Shown here piece after piece: positions 23,182 through 35,136 of a stretch of 64,000 bases of DNA. Under the pieces are notes generated by a model. The model saw nothing but the letters and a program-made list of their open reading frames with translations. It did no database searches and was not told the origin of the DNA. The number at the start of each line of letters is the position of its first letter. Position 1 is the stretch's first letter. The DNA is taken from contig JADEYG010000005.1 of NCBI GenBank assembly GCA_016906335.1, positions 254,501 to 318,500 on the forward strand, in the 5' to 3' direction. The position numbers and the translations under genes are program-made. Origin of the DNA: Novakomyces olei (taxonomy: Eukaryota > Ascomycota > Novakomycetes > Novakomycetales > Novakomycetaceae).

Positions 23182-24397
23182 ATGGTTGAGCCATTAGTCA
23201 GCACAATGGCCGATGGCCCAACAGTTGTTATTGATAATTACGACTCGTTTACGTGGAATATTGTCGAATACATCTGCCGTATCGATCCCACGCTGGACGT
23301 TCAGGTCTATCGCAACGACAAGGTTCGTATCGTCCGTCTTTGTTTTCCCAATGAATCGTTTCAATCTTGTAAATGGCCTACGCTGTACCTTGAGTCAACT
23401 GGGTCTGCTGATCTTTGAGAGCCAACTACTCTTTCTGTCTAATCTTTGTGTACTCTCTATATTCGCTTTTCTTGTAATGCGTGTCATTTGTTTCGCTGCT
23501 CCTTTTCACATTTCTGCCAAACTTGAAGTCCTCATTTCATTTGGCTTATTCTTTTTTTTTTTTACCGTTTTTAGTGTACATTGTCTCGTTGCTGCTTTTC
23601 TAGTCGTCGTCGTTCCTTATTGCTGAAAATTGTTCTCGTTCGCTCCTGCTTCTTCTTTTGCTCTAGTTCTATGTAGTCTCTCTTCTTCGTATTTTTTTAT
23701 CTCTGTCAGCCTTTCTCTAATCGTTTTCTCCGTTAATTTTATCTTATTTAATTTATTTATTTATTTTTATTTTTATTTTTATTTATTTTTATTTTTATGT
23801 TATTTATTTATTTATTTTTCCACTTTTTCATTTTTCCGTTCCTTTTCCTCTATATCAATTTCTAACGTACAGATCACGATTAAGCAACTGCAAGACTTAA
23901 AACCCGCGAGACTCGTCATATCCCCCGGACCCGGCCACCCCGACACGGACAGTGGGATTTCATGTGATGCCATTCGTGAATTTGCGGGAAAAATTCCCAT
24001 TTTTGGGGTTTGTATGGGCCAGCAGTGTATAATATCCGTGTACGGCGGCCGCATAGAGTTTGCCGGAGAGATTGTTCACGGAAAGACTTCACTCGTGCGC
24101 CACGACGGACTCGGCGTGTACACGGGTCTTCCGCAGGATATCGCGGTGACGCGTTACCACTCCCTATCGGGTGTACGCGCGTCTCTACCATCCCACTTGC
24201 ACGTGACTAGCTGGACACAAAGTGGGGTTATAATGGGCATACGTCATCGTGATTACGTACTCGAGGGTGTGCAGTATCACCCGGAGAGCATATTGAGCGA
24301 GCACGGGCTCGAGTTGTTGCGTAATTTCTTGCGTCTTTGCTATGGCACTTGGGCAGACGAGAACAATGCAGACAATAATACAGCTGTAAATACGAAC

Positions 24398-24483
<86 letters not shown>

Positions 24484-24508
24484 TAATAATAACAATAATA
24501 ATAATAAC

Positions 24509-24549
<41 letters not shown>

Positions 24550-26227
24550 TAATAATAATAATAATAATAACAATAATAATATTAATAATATTAATAATAT
24601 TAATAATAATAACAATAATAATAATAATAAAAGCTCTGCTGCCTCGTCTATTCTGGACACGATTCACACGCGTCGGCTCGGCGATATCGCTTTAAGCAAA
24701 TCTACTCCGGGCACACGCGAATCGGATTTGCAACGCATACTCGAATTAAACATTCCACCTCCCGTGATCGACATGTATGCGCGGTTACGCGCTGCTGCGC
24801 CACAAACTGCATTAATGGCGGAGATTAAACGCGCTTCGCCTTCGCGTAAAGACATTGACGTGAACGCGAGCGCGTGCTCGCAAGCGCGTGCTTACGCGTT
24901 GAGTGGCGCGTTTGTAATTTCGTGTTTAACGGAGCCTCATTGGTTCAAAGGCTCTCTGTTTGATATGCGATCTGTTCGTGATTCAGTCGCGACACTGCCG
25001 GAAAGGCCGGCAGTTTTACGCAAAGATTTCATTGTAGATCCTTATCAGATCTTGGAGGCACGTGTAAATGGGGCAGATAGTGTTTTATTGATTGTGGCCA
25101 TGTTGCCAACAGAGCAATTGCAGCATTTGCTCAAATATTCCCGGCAGTTAGGGATGGAGCCATTAGTAGAGGTTAATTCTGCAAAGGAAATGCAGATTGC
25201 TCTGCATGTGGGGTCACGTATCATTGGTGTAAACAACCGTAACTTGCACACTTTTCACGTTGATTTGGCCACTACAAGCAGCGTAGCGGCAATGGTCCCT
25301 AGCAGCGTCATCTTGTGTGCTTTAAGTGGCATTTCTACTAGGCAGGATGTGGAAAAGTACACGCGTGAGGGCGTTTCTGCCGTGCTCGTGGGTGAGGCAC
25401 TTATGCGTGCAAAGGATACAAAAGCTTTTGTAAACGAATTACTCGGCAAAGGATCTGATAAGCAATCTCCTGAGGGATCTGATAAAGACTTTGAGGTCAA
25501 ATCTCCGCCACTGGTTAAAATATGTGGGACACGAACTCCAGAGGCCGCAGTAGCTGCCGTTAATGCTGGCGCTGATTTTGTGGGGATAATTCTTGTTCCT
25601 GGTTCCAGGCGCTCTGTCTCCTATACAAGGGCTCGAGAAATTTCTGATGCTGTTCATCAGCACTCTTCTACAATGAGCAAACGCGAAGCTACTAAATTCC
25701 AAGCTTCAGTCGAACAGTCTCAAGACTGGTTTGATTTCCAGGCAGAATGGATCCGCAGCCAAACAAGGCCTCTGGTGGTCGGAGTCTTCCGCAATGCTTC
25801 CCTGGATGAGATAATGAAAGCAGTTTCTGTTGCCCGGCTAGATGCAGTCCAATTACACGGCTCTGAGCCCATAGAATGGGCCCGGCTTCTCCCGATACCG
25901 GTTATAAAGGCCTTTTCTCCGGAAGATTCTGCGTTTTCAAGACCTGGTTTCCATTCGCTGCCTTTGCTGGATGGCGCTGGTGGCGGAGGCCAAGGGCAAG
26001 TGCTCGACTGGCATAGTATTGCTGATCGCATGACTCAAGTTGAAGGATTAGCAAGCAAAGATAGTGCCCCATTAATATTAGCGGGCGGACTGACTCCCGA
26101 TAATGTGGGTCAGGCAATCAGTATTGTCAGGCCAATTGGAGTCGATACGAGTAGCGGAGTCGAAACGGACGGAGTGCAAGATCTGGGCAAGATTGCAGCA
26201 TTTGTAAAGGCCGCCAAAAACGCATAA
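23182..26227 (+). CDS. trpC: Trifunctional tryptophan synthesis enzyme (GATase-InGPS-PRAI)
   Basis: One chain does three jobs in tryptophan synthesis: the glutaminase that works with anthranilate synthase, indole-3-glycerol-phosphate synthase, and phosphoribosylanthranilate isomerase. Two exons (23182-23322, 23873-26227) give about 831 residues. GATase: VVIDNYDSFTWNIVEY, VISPGPGHP, nucleophile Cys in GVCMGQQC, His/Glu pair in YHPES. InGPS: AEIKRASPSRKDI, VLRKDFIVDPYQ, VLVGEAL and GVNNRNLHTF. PRAI: VKICGTRTPE, AVQLHGSE and LAGGLTPDNV. This domain order is the one found in filamentous ascomycetes. Between GATase and InGPS is an in-frame run of about 80 almost pure Asn codons (24394-24633). The intron is long (550 nt) and starts GTTCGT, a weak donor. 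It starts at ATG 23182; ATG 23206 is equally possible. Confidence 0.95.
24392..24633 (+). repeat. In-frame (AAT)n tract coding poly-asparagine
   Basis: About 80 trinucleotides of AAT with a few AAC, ATT and AAA, in the frame that reads Asn. It lies between the GATase and InGPS domains of the TRP gene. The flanking conserved domains are in the same frame, so the tract is translated unless a frame-changing splice is used. Confidence 0.9.
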
Positions 26228-26487
26228 TGTCGGGGTCAATAGAGCTTATAGACGTCGAGCTGATTATATGATAATTTGATTATATAATAATTTGATCATT
26301 CAATTGTGCAATATTTCAAATTTTAAATTTTAAATTTTAAATACTAAATTTTTGTAATTATTCTCAAGGCCACTTTTTCTAGCATTCTATTATGGATTTC
26401 TACATGATCTGATTCACGATCGTGTTTTTAATGTTAAAAATATGTAAACCCTGACCCTAATACTTGTTTCTTAAAGTAAATACAAGA
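26228..26487. other. Convergent spacer with telobox-like element
   Basis: 260 bp between TRP and the acyl-CoA dehydrogenase gene. AT rich, with an AAACCCTGACCCTAATA element at about 26446-26462. Confidence 0.5.
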
Positions 26488-27925
26488 CTACTTTTTTACC
26501 CGTTTTGTCAGCAGCTTTGCGATTGTAAGCAGCTGAATGTTTGAAGTTCCCTCGTAAATCGATCCAATCTTTGAATCGCGCCAGTACTTTTCAATACCAA
26601 GTTCACGCGTAAAGCCTACACCTCCCATCCAATCAATACACGAGGAAGCCGTGCGCTGGGCAACTTGGCTCGAATAAAGTTTTGCCATTGCAGCTTCACG
26701 TACAAAAGGCAGTCCCGCGTCTTTTAGACGCGTCGAGTTGTAAAGTAACAGTCTTGCTGCCTCCAATTCTGTCTCGGCTTGAGCAAACTGGAACTGCATC
26801 CCCTGAAAATCCCCCACTGCCTGTCCAAATTGGTGTCGTTCATTCAAACAGAAATCAACCGCCCTGTCAAACACTCCACTAGCCAGTCCGACCATTTGGG
26901 CGGCAATGCCGATACGGCCTTCATTCAGTATACCGATTGCTATTCGATAGCCCTCGCCTTCCGCGCCGAGACGATTAGCCGCAGGTATTCTCACGCCATC
27001 CAAGGTCAGCCCACACGTGGATGATGCGCGTATCCCGAGCTTTTTCTCCTTTGGGTTGACCTGGAATCCTGGGGTATTGCGATCGACGATGAAAGCGGTA
27101 ATACCCTTGTACCCCGCATTCGCATCGAGAGTGGCAAAAACGATAAACATATCAGCCTCCCACGCATTGGTGATCCACATTTTTGTGCCGTCAATGACGT
27201 AATCGTCTCCGTCACGACGCGCACGCGTTCGCAACGCGAACGCGTCGGAACCGGAACCGGTTTCGGATAACGCGAAACTGCCGACGCGTTTCTGCGCCAA
27301 TGAGGGCAGCAGATTTTGCTGCTGTTCTGTAGTGCCGTAAAGCCTTATACACGAGTTTACCAGCGTGTTTTGCACGTCACACATTACCGCTACTGCCGCA
27401 TCGGCCCGCGCAAGCTCTTCGACTACTATCGCCACACCCGTAAACGTCCCGCCCACGCCGCCATACTCCTCCGGCGTCTCCACTCCCATATACTGTCGTG
27501 AGCAATGGATGTCATTTCATACTAATGGGCACATTGAATAATGATGAATTAAATCGATGATTTTGAATAAAAACAAATAACAAATAAAATTAAATTAAAT
27601 AAAATTAAATTAAATTAAATAAAATAAAATTAAATTAAATTAAATAAAATAAAATAAAATTCGAATACGCCAGTCAAGGCCCAGTCTAGTCTTGCTCGAA
27701 TCTTACTCCATTCTGAAACAATCCTTCAATAATGGCGGGATCCATCGACTCCCGCTCGTCCATTGCCGTTGCCCTGGGTGCAATTTCAGCCTTGGCAAAA
27801 GTCGCGACAGCGTCACGCAGCATTGTTTCCTCCTCTGAGAAATGGGTCAGAGGCCCATTGCTATAGGGCCGAGTGGCGGCCCAAAGTGGCCGCCACTGCG
27901 ACCGAGATGCAAGTCGGCGCAGCAT
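26488..27925 (-). CDS. Short/branched-chain acyl-CoA dehydrogenase, mitochondrial
   Basis: FAD enzyme for the first step of acyl-CoA beta-oxidation or of isoleucine/valine breakdown. Two exons (27707-27925, 26488-27492) give 407 residues, the family norm. The start used is the Met that opens MLRRLASRSQWRPLWAATRPYS, an Arg/Ser-rich presequence; an in-frame Met upstream would add 51 residues with no known use. Seen motifs: PEEYGGVGGTFTG, ALSETGSGSD (FAD/substrate contacts), YVIDGTKMWITNA, NEGRIGIAAQMVG, QFGQAVGDFQGMQFQ, CIDWMGGVGFTREL and IYEGTSNIQL, whose Glu is the catalytic base in the short-chain and short/branched-chain members. The closest memory match is the ACADSB type. The 214-nt intron holds TAAAT/TTAAA repeats. 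Confidence 0.9.
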
Positions 27926-28494
27926 TGTTATTTGGCAATTTTGATTTATTACGGTTTTATTCCGTAGAGCGAGTGACATGTGATTCCAATTTATACGCGG
28001 GAAATCTCGACACGCCCTCCTATTAATGTGGGGAAGACCGTACATAGTGATTGTGCTATCTATATATTGTGGGGCCAACCGAGGAATTAGTGCGAGTATA
28101 TTTGCTTGATTGATTTAGTAAGTAATACAGTGGGACAATAATTGGGTTAGGTACAATTGCGCCGTATATACATCAAATTCTATTATGTTTTTCTACTATT
28201 AAATTTGTTCTATTATAAACTTCATTCTGTAACCAAATTTATCGAAATTTATCCTATAATAAATTTCATTCTATCATTATTTCATTTATTGTATGGTTCA
28301 ATTTGTCGAATTACGGCTCGTACTATCATTTATTTATCAATTAATATACATACACTGCCATAAAGACCATTTTATTTTATTAATTAATTTTATTAATTTA
28401 TTAATTTGTTTAACTAATTAATAAACATATTTTACAATATTCGTAAACTACAACTGTATATTTCATTCACGATCGAGCTCATACGTTGGCCTCA
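27926..28494. other. AT-rich spacer between ACAD and Ntr2-like genes
   Basis: About 570 bp, with runs like AAATTTATC and TTAATTAA (28190-28430). Presumed promoter of the ACAD gene on its right flank and the 3' end of the Ntr2-like gene. Nothing else recognised. Confidence 0.5.
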
Positions 28495-29932
28495 TCACGA
28501 CGTCCCTAAATTGTCGAGCCCGCGTACTGGCGCTTGTACAATATCTCCATGCTCTTCAATCAAATGTTTGTACCGCGTCTCCGCCTCACGGATCGCCTTT
28601 TGCAGATCCAATTCATGTGCCAGCACGTCCTCCCCCTCCTGTTCCAGTGCGCTCAACTGGGTTTCTACGTGACCACGCGAAACTGTCAGGTCACTTAGAC
28701 GCGCTTCTAGACGCGCCAGAGCCCCTTGCAGCGTTGGAACGGGTCGTATCTCTGGCGGACGCGTGGGCTTATGGAGCCGGGTTGAGGTATAAGCGCCCTT
28801 GTTTATTTGCGCTGCCTCCCACGCGCTGTCTTCCGAGCCGGTAGAGTCATCGCTACAGTTAGAATGATCAGAAACAGATTTGTTTGTGAAAGAAGTAAAA
28901 TGTGCAAATAAAAAATGAAAAATGTGCAAATTAATAAAAAAATCCCCCCCACTTTCAAGTGACCTGCACAAAAGATTGTAAATTAAGATAGACATAATAT
29001 AATATAACCCTTATACGCTTGTATAATTCGAATAGATAAAGTTAAGGCATACTCATCCAAAGCTTCTTGAACGGCCTTCCGTCTGGCCCTCGACTCGCCC
29101 GCACGGCCATTCAGTACCAGTTTTGTATCGACATACTCGTCCAAGGCGGCCTCATCATCATCGCCACTACGAGCTCCCTTTGCAACGTCTTCGACACCCA
29201 CAAAATCCCCACCAAACTGCCGCTCATGAGCGGCCCGTTCTCGAATAGATCTCAACCCTTTCACTAAGCCTGGATCTGGAATCTGTGGAGCAGGTGTAGC
29301 ATTCGCGTCATACGTGAGCGTGATTGCCGAAGGGTCGTCCGGCAGTTCAAGTATAGACGACGCTTCTGCATTCACTGAAGGTCCCTCATTTTCCAGCCCA
29401 GTTTCTCCCGAATCTTGAGCTTCGTCTTTAGGCTTTTGTGTAGCAGCGCGCAGCTGCTCTAGCACCTCTGGCGGATACGAAGATGAGGGTAAGGCTTCTT
29501 CGGAGGGACCTTTAGGCCGTAATAATTTTCCTTGTGCGAGCTTTTTGCTCATTTGCGACCGACGCGGCCGAAACACTTCATTTTCCTCGCCTTCTTCGTC
29601 CTTCAGGATTAGCTTTGCACATAATTCGAGCCTTCTAGTGAGAGTGACTCGTATTGTAATTGTTAATTAGAAAAAGGCAGATATAGTATTAATCACAGCC
29701 GCTCTACTCAGCTGAAATTTATGTATGGTCATTTTTAAAAGCAGTTTGAAACGTACATCGAGGTGTTTGATCCGCGATTGACTTGGCCGAGGTCGGTTCT
29801 GTGTCCGTTTTATTTCTACTCGATTAGATCTAGTTTAAAATAAATAAATGAAATACCTATAGTATCGCTGCTGTCAGCTTCTTCGTCGGCTGCGACTGCG
29901 CGCGGAGTCGGCCGCGCCCGTCGCGAGTGCAT
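28495..29932 (-). CDS. Ntr2-like pre-mRNA splicing protein (spliceosome disassembly)
   Basis: The well-supported exons are 29053 to about 29612 (or 29634) and 28495-28852, joined in phase across a 200-nt intron. The protein has YPPEVLEQLRAAT, IPDPGLVKGLRSIRERAAHERQFGGDFVGV, a DEYVD acidic patch, then WEAAQINKGAYTS and a coiled coil to the C-terminus. This order resembles Ntr2 and the N-terminal half of PAXBP1-type proteins, which help Ntr1 and Prp43 to release spent spliceosomes. The 5' end is unsure: a plausible first exon begins MHSRRARPTPRAVAADEEAD (start 29932, ends 29857) and a short second exon 29757-29815 is followed by an unclear acceptor. I give the gene limits with the first ATG of that model. 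If the 5' exons are wrong, the gene starts near 29640. Confidence 0.6.
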
Positions 29933-30862
29933 TGCTACCGAATCATTTGAAGCAAGTCGAGCAATGAACAAACAATATTTAGCACTATATTATCACTGAT
30001 CAAAGTACTAATTCTGTCATATATTAAGTAGCTGTAATATTACTACGAATTATACTGTGAGATTGCTGTCGTTTATTAGTTTTGGATATAATGTATATCA
30101 GCGACAGAAGAGAATACCGAAAACCCCAATCAATTTAAAAAGCACAAGATTGCATTTAGATAAATAAGGCAGAGGCGGCCGTCTATATATTGGGGATGTA
30201 GGTGTTCCATCTAGAAAAAGAGATTAAAATCGGCCTGGCTACTGTGAATTTTTTTTCGTAAAATTTTGGTGTGGGCTACTTGGCAGTTGCATTGAGGATT
30301 TGTAACAAAAGTCTACGTTTTTTTGGTCTGAGTTTCTGTAATCTATGAAAGGTTCGTATACAGGAGAAAAAAATCAAAACTAATACTTTACATCTATATG
30401 TACGAGGAAAATGTTGTGTGCAATACTTCTTTTTATTTTGTTTCGTGAGTGATGCAATGTTCTATATGCAAATAAGCATAAACGCGCGCTTTCTGTATAG
30501 CATGCCAAAGCAAAAGTTATGGGTTCAATATAGTCAATCACTGAACTGCTGATTGTTCGCCAGTTTTCTATTCAAAAGTCAGGCGCTAGACAGCGGTGGG
30601 TTGACGATGGTACCTTATGAATGCACGTATTCCTGTAAAATTGCGACTGAAGGGTTGAGCTTTTACCCCTCAGTGAATCCCGCAGGCTAAATAGAAAATG
30701 CAATAACAAGAGCACCTTCTTCGTACACCGATTCGCCGGTGGATCTGACGAGAATGCGCAGTAGTAAATCTGGCCAATAGATGATTCGAGAAGCCGTTGA
30801 CTTGCAATGATTTCCATAGCGTTAAGATATCTAAATATATGTACATAAATTGGTCAATAATA
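29933..30862. other. Spacer with no recognised gene
   Basis: 930 bp between two minus-strand genes: the promoter of the Ntr2-like gene is on the left and the 3' end of the carrier gene on the right. Several short ORFs, none convincing. Confidence 0.5.
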
Positions 30863-32395
30863 TCACCTCTCCATTGCGAAAAACCGTTTGCCTGCCTCAT
30901 AGCTTGATATCATAATAGCACAAGCAGGCGCTACTTTAGCACAGCGGGGAACAGCTCCACGAAAAAGACCAGAAATGCCCTTTGCACGCCAAATATCACG
31001 CATTGCTGTGAGTGTAGTAACGCGTGGGTGCTTGGGCGACTCCTTGTGCTGCTCAATTTGCACGTGTGTTTTAACCACATCGAAGGGTGTCGTTACAAAG
31101 GCAGCAAAGCTCCCACTCAAGAGTCCAGACGCAAAAGACACTGCAAATCCCGCATCGCCCTTAAAACTGGCTCCCACACTAGGCGCGGGAGAAAGAAATT
31201 TCTTGGAAGCCTCGTACCCATACCAGTATAATCCGCTAAAGGGTACATCCCGCACAAGAGTGACAAACACTCCCTTCCACAAGCTGCGAATTCCCTCAGC
31301 GCGAGCCATTTGCCTCACACCTGCCAGTACAATTTTAAAAGCTTGTGCCGACGGAACAGTGGCCAGTGTGGCCGATTGAAGGCGTGTTCTTAACAGTTCT
31401 AACGGCGATATTACAGTGGCCGCAGCAGCACGTGCTGTTGCTCCTGCTATTAAAGGAGCAAGTGGCATATCGCTAGCGAGCAAATCCAGGCGGATATATT
31501 CATAACCCAAAAAATAAATGGCGGTTGAGGGCACTGCCATTCCTAGCGTGGGCGACAGCCCGCGCCAGAGCGCTCCCACGCCCTCATTTCGAACAATCTG
31601 CTTAAGTAAAGTAAATGTACCGGGAATCCGGTTGGGCGCCGGGACAGTTGTCGGCTCGATAGCGCAGCCGATCGAAGTGGGCGGAACGTGGGCTGCCAGT
31701 GGTGCACGTAACTCTGCCAAAGTAGGGCCGATTAATCCCCGTGCGTGAGAATAGTCGGTTAGAATAGTGTGTGACAAGTCACGCGGTGTGGGCTGCGCGT
31801 AAGACTGCATTCGTGTTTTCACCATATCCAGCGGTGTCACTGCGCAAAATGTTAGGAAAAAATGGGCTAAAGTAGAACGCAAATAGTATAAAACACGGGA
31901 AAAGGGTATCAGGGGTAGCTTTATGAATACATTGCAAGGCAACGATAGGTAAACAATCGTTTTTGAAAAGAAATTGGCAAACAAAATATTTTATGAGCAT
32001 GGATTACACACCACAGGCAAGAATATTGAGCAAAAATATTGAACGAAAAGATTGCAGGACGTGGGTAAAACTATAAATGGACGCTGTAGCAAAAGAGAAG
32101 CAACAAGGATAAAACCGAAACTGAGCTCGGAATACGTAGCAAAAGCATATAACACGTAGTACAGGACAGAATAAAACTAGCTCTGAAAAGAAACCTAAAA
32201 AAGCGAAAAATAAAGGCTCGGACAAAATGTAGAAGGAGGCTCTAGACCCAAATTTGTTCGCAGCATACCCAGTAAGCTTGTCATGCAAGCGCCAACGCAC
32301 GAGCTCAGAAACTTGTTTGTTAATGATACTGTGCGTTCAGTTGGACCGTCGGCGATATCGACGCGTCCATCCTCGAACGCCGTCACGTTCGACAT
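30863..32395 (-). CDS. MTM1: Mitochondrial carrier Mtm1-like (SLC25A39/A40 type)
   Basis: Inner-membrane carrier; yeast Mtm1 and human SLC25A39/40 are linked to glutathione/manganese and iron-sulfur balance. Two exons (32269-32395, 30863-31839; 429-nt intron) give 367 residues, normal for this subfamily, which has an insert after the first signature. Three solute-carrier repeats: VTPLDMVKTRMQS (first signature, built by joining the exons), then PLELLRTRLQ, then PFDVVKTHVQ. The segment SSCVGACMTSLL before the first signature is typical of Mtm1. The insert with RGLIGPTLAELRAPLAAHVPP separates the first two helices. Repeats 2 and 3 include AGATARAAAATVISP and SGLLSGSFAAFVTTP helices. The last residues are AGKRFFAMER. 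Confident in the family, good in the subfamily. Confidence 0.88.
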
Positions 32396-34632
32396 TATGC
32401 CCGCATGAAAAAGTCAAATAAAGCCAAAGACAAGATCCAGGCTTGCTCTCGAGGCGTAAAATTGAAGCGTAACGTAGACTGCCAGACCGTTCGTGGTGTC
32501 AAACTGCCCTGGCCGAGGGTCACTTTTTCAGGTCTAATCTTATTCCAGTTAATTAATTACTCGTCTGTACGAACAATTAAAATCGATTTTTTGGCACTAG
32601 TTAGTTCATAGTATCGTCAGAATTTTATCTGATATTGAAATATTGAATACGTACATTATGGGTTTTACGGTATTTTCTCACTAGACTCAAATACAAAGTT
32701 ATTCTCGATATATTAATTTACGACTATTATCTCGAACACGGCCGTCTTTACACAATGTCGAGCATTCGACTAAGCAGTCAGTATATTATTTTACTCTGCA
32801 AAGCAATCTACAATTTTATCAGATTTATTCTACACATTCGAGATCTATATCATGATAAGATGTTTCTACGATCACGTAATATTTGACAGCGAAAATGGCG
32901 CAGAGGTGACAGCGTCGAACTGTAGTGTGCTCCGAGGAAGACAATTTTACGTAAGCACTTAAAAGTATCCAACTGCACCCAGATTACGCAAAATTGGCTT
33001 TTGCGGTATCAGAGTGGTGCCAAATTTACAAGATTCTGACTGGCTGACCTCTTTGCTGAGTTATGGAGGCTTTAATACTTTATGATTTGTCGCCGTCTAG
33101 ACTTAATTTAAAGCATATCTGAGAGCATTCATTAATGTTTAATTCTTTGCGATTTAATCACCTATTGGGCGCAACAGCACTCCGGTACGATACGATGCAC
33201 TCGCCCGTATGCTGCTACATTGTGTATACATAAATGATAGCACGCATGCTATCCTTGCCCTCTATTTGGGTACCAAAAATGGGTCAACCTTTTCCTGATC
33301 TTCTTATACTCGTCTCCAGTTTCACGTAATCAGTTTGAACATTCATTATCTAGACTGTTGATAACGTAGTTTGTGTGTAGCACAAGCAGACCATAACGTA
33401 AGTATTTATCCATGTGCAATCACATGCAGGACAGAACAATCCATTTTGAGCATGAACATGGTGGTTTAGTAATTCATGATAATTACTAAAACGGTATTAC
33501 GGATGGACGTCTATAAATTTTTTAGAATCATGTTTTTGGCTCATGCTTCATTCGTTCAATCAGATAGTTACATGATCGGCCCTGTTACACCAAATAATAG
33601 CAGTTCGATAGGAATGCTGAATACTCGATTGCCGGCGGATTGACATCAAAAGGGAAATGGTCTGAAAAGATCTCCAAACAACTTGATGACGCCAGAGCAA
33701 AGTCTGCAAACAGAGTCCCTGCGTATCGACCGAGATCGCCAACGTAAAGTTACTCACGTGATAATATCGTAAGGAGCTTTATGACTAATGGTGGTCTATT
33801 AAGTATCCTTTTTGGTCGCAAAGGAAAGAGGATTTTTCATAGCTATCGGTGATTATCAATAACAAACCAATTGATTATCAAACGATGTGCGCAATAGAGC
33901 AAACAAGTGTGCATTTAGAGAATAAAAATATTATTCAAACATAATACATATGTTCAAGTAATATATCAGTAAACGGACCCGCCGGTCGCCGAGCAACCGG
34001 TGGTGGGCATAACAACTCGGATGAGCCTTCTGATTGGTCGGATTGGCACGGCTCCGGGGCAACCGCGTAGCCGCATGCGGCCATTCACAGAGTGGCACGA
34101 TCAGCAATGTTTGTATACAAAGCTCGCTAATGACGTCAACCTGTCAGAGAAGCAAGATGGAGGAGGTCCATGCCATGCAAAAATATGCATGGACAGCGGC
34201 AGGGAGGCAGATGGTAGATATAGAATACATGGCACTATTTGAGTTTAGCTGTTCCCATTGAACTTTGCATTAGTAATATATTTAGATACATTTTGTTTCA
34301 TTTCGATGTGAGTATGATCAAGCGCTTTCGGTCGCATTTATTTATTCGCTTCTTTCCTTTTCGATAACACATTACGCATTTGATCGGTAACCCGTTACAG
34401 GCCCGTTGTCATCATCGTCATCGCACAGGTGAGCATAATAATCGCGATACATTTAACTTTTAGTAGGATCCTCGAATGTGTAAGCAGACCGAAAAAAAGA
34501 AGGGTTCGGTCGCTTGCGTATAAAAAGGTGCGGGAGCCCGCACCTCCATTTCCTCCAAAAATTTCCATCTAGGAATACCATTACAAGCTTCACTAGTTTG
34601 CAAAGCTTTTCTTTAACTCATCATCCATTAAA
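32396..34632. other. 2.2-kb gene-poor interval
   Basis: Longest non-coding stretch in the window. It holds only short ORFs in both strands with no recognised domain, no tRNA B-box that I accept and no long repeat. The last 150 bp is the promoter of the MARVEL gene. A small ORF at 34000-34262 is discussed under rejected items. Confidence 0.55.
34519..34545 (+). promoter_or_regulatory. TATA box with adjoining inverted repeat upstream of MARVEL gene
   Basis: A TATAAAA sequence (34519-34525) is followed at once by AGGTGCGGG-AG-CCCGCACCT (34526-34545), arms of nine bases with a two-base centre. The start codon is 88 bases on. The repeat would lie at or near the transcription start. It may be a factor-binding dyad or an RNA hairpin; this is inference. 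Confidence 0.7.
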
Positions 34633-35136
34633 ATGGCCGCTTCTCAGTACGGCATAACCACTTATGTCTTTCGCTCGGTGCAATTTGTATTTGCTGTTAT
34701 AGTGTTGGCTCTTTCCGCCGCACTTGTACAACAGCAAAGCGGAGGATCTAGCTCACGTATTAACTTTTTGGTTTTCGTCGGCGCCTTCTCACTTCTTACG
34801 ACTTTTGCTACCATCGCTGGAATTTTGCTTCCATCAACGCTTGGCCACCCTTTCCTCATCACTACTTATGACTTTTTGAACTTTGCCTTCACTCTGTCTG
34901 GTGGCGCTGCTCTTGCTACTCTCATCCGCGTTCACAGCTGCAGCAACCAGGAATACTTGAACCGCATGGCCCTTTTCTCCGGTTCTGAGAACCGATGCCG
35001 TGAATCTCAGGCTCTCGTTGCCTTTGACTGGTTCCTGTTTGGTACTTATCTTGGCTCGATGATCTTCCAGATCTTTGTGATCTTTGGATCCTCTACGCCG
35101 CGCATCACCCGCCGGCCTCAAATGTCATCTGTCTAA
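34633..35136 (+). CDS. MARVEL-domain membrane protein, Nce102-like
   Basis: Plasma-membrane protein of the eisosome/MCC type: yeast Nce102 senses sphingolipids and helps to form these domains. Single exon, 167 residues, near the family's usual 170. Four membrane segments: about 12-32 (VFRSVQFVFAVIVLALSAAL), 44-66 (FLVFVGAFSLLTTFATIAGILL), 77-97 (DFLNFAFTLSGGAALATLI) and 133-155 (DWFLFGTYLGSMIFQIFVIFG). A loop with two cysteines precedes the last segment. ATG context AAAATGGCC. A TATA box lies 108 bp upstream, which suits a strongly expressed gene. The identification rests on length and MARVEL topology plus sequence recollection; confidence is good in the family, less in the exact paralog. Confidence 0.85.
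   Translation: MAASQYGITTYVFRSVQFVFAVIVLALSAALVQQQSGGSSSRINFLVFVGAFSLLTTFATIAGILLPSTLGHPFLITTYDFLNFAFTLSGGAALATLIRVHSCSNQEYLNRMALFSGSENRCRESQALVAFDWFLFGTYLGSMIFQIFVIFGSSTPRITRRPQMSSV

Noticed and set aside
24386-24640. Poly-AAT tract as an intron of TRP
   Set aside because: A GTAAAT donor and an AAAAG acceptor exist, but splicing there shifts the reading frame of InGPS, while reading through keeps both domains in frame.
34000-34262. Two overlapping ORFs of 75-80 residues before the MARVEL promoter
   Set aside because: No recognisable motif and overlapping frames; likely chance.
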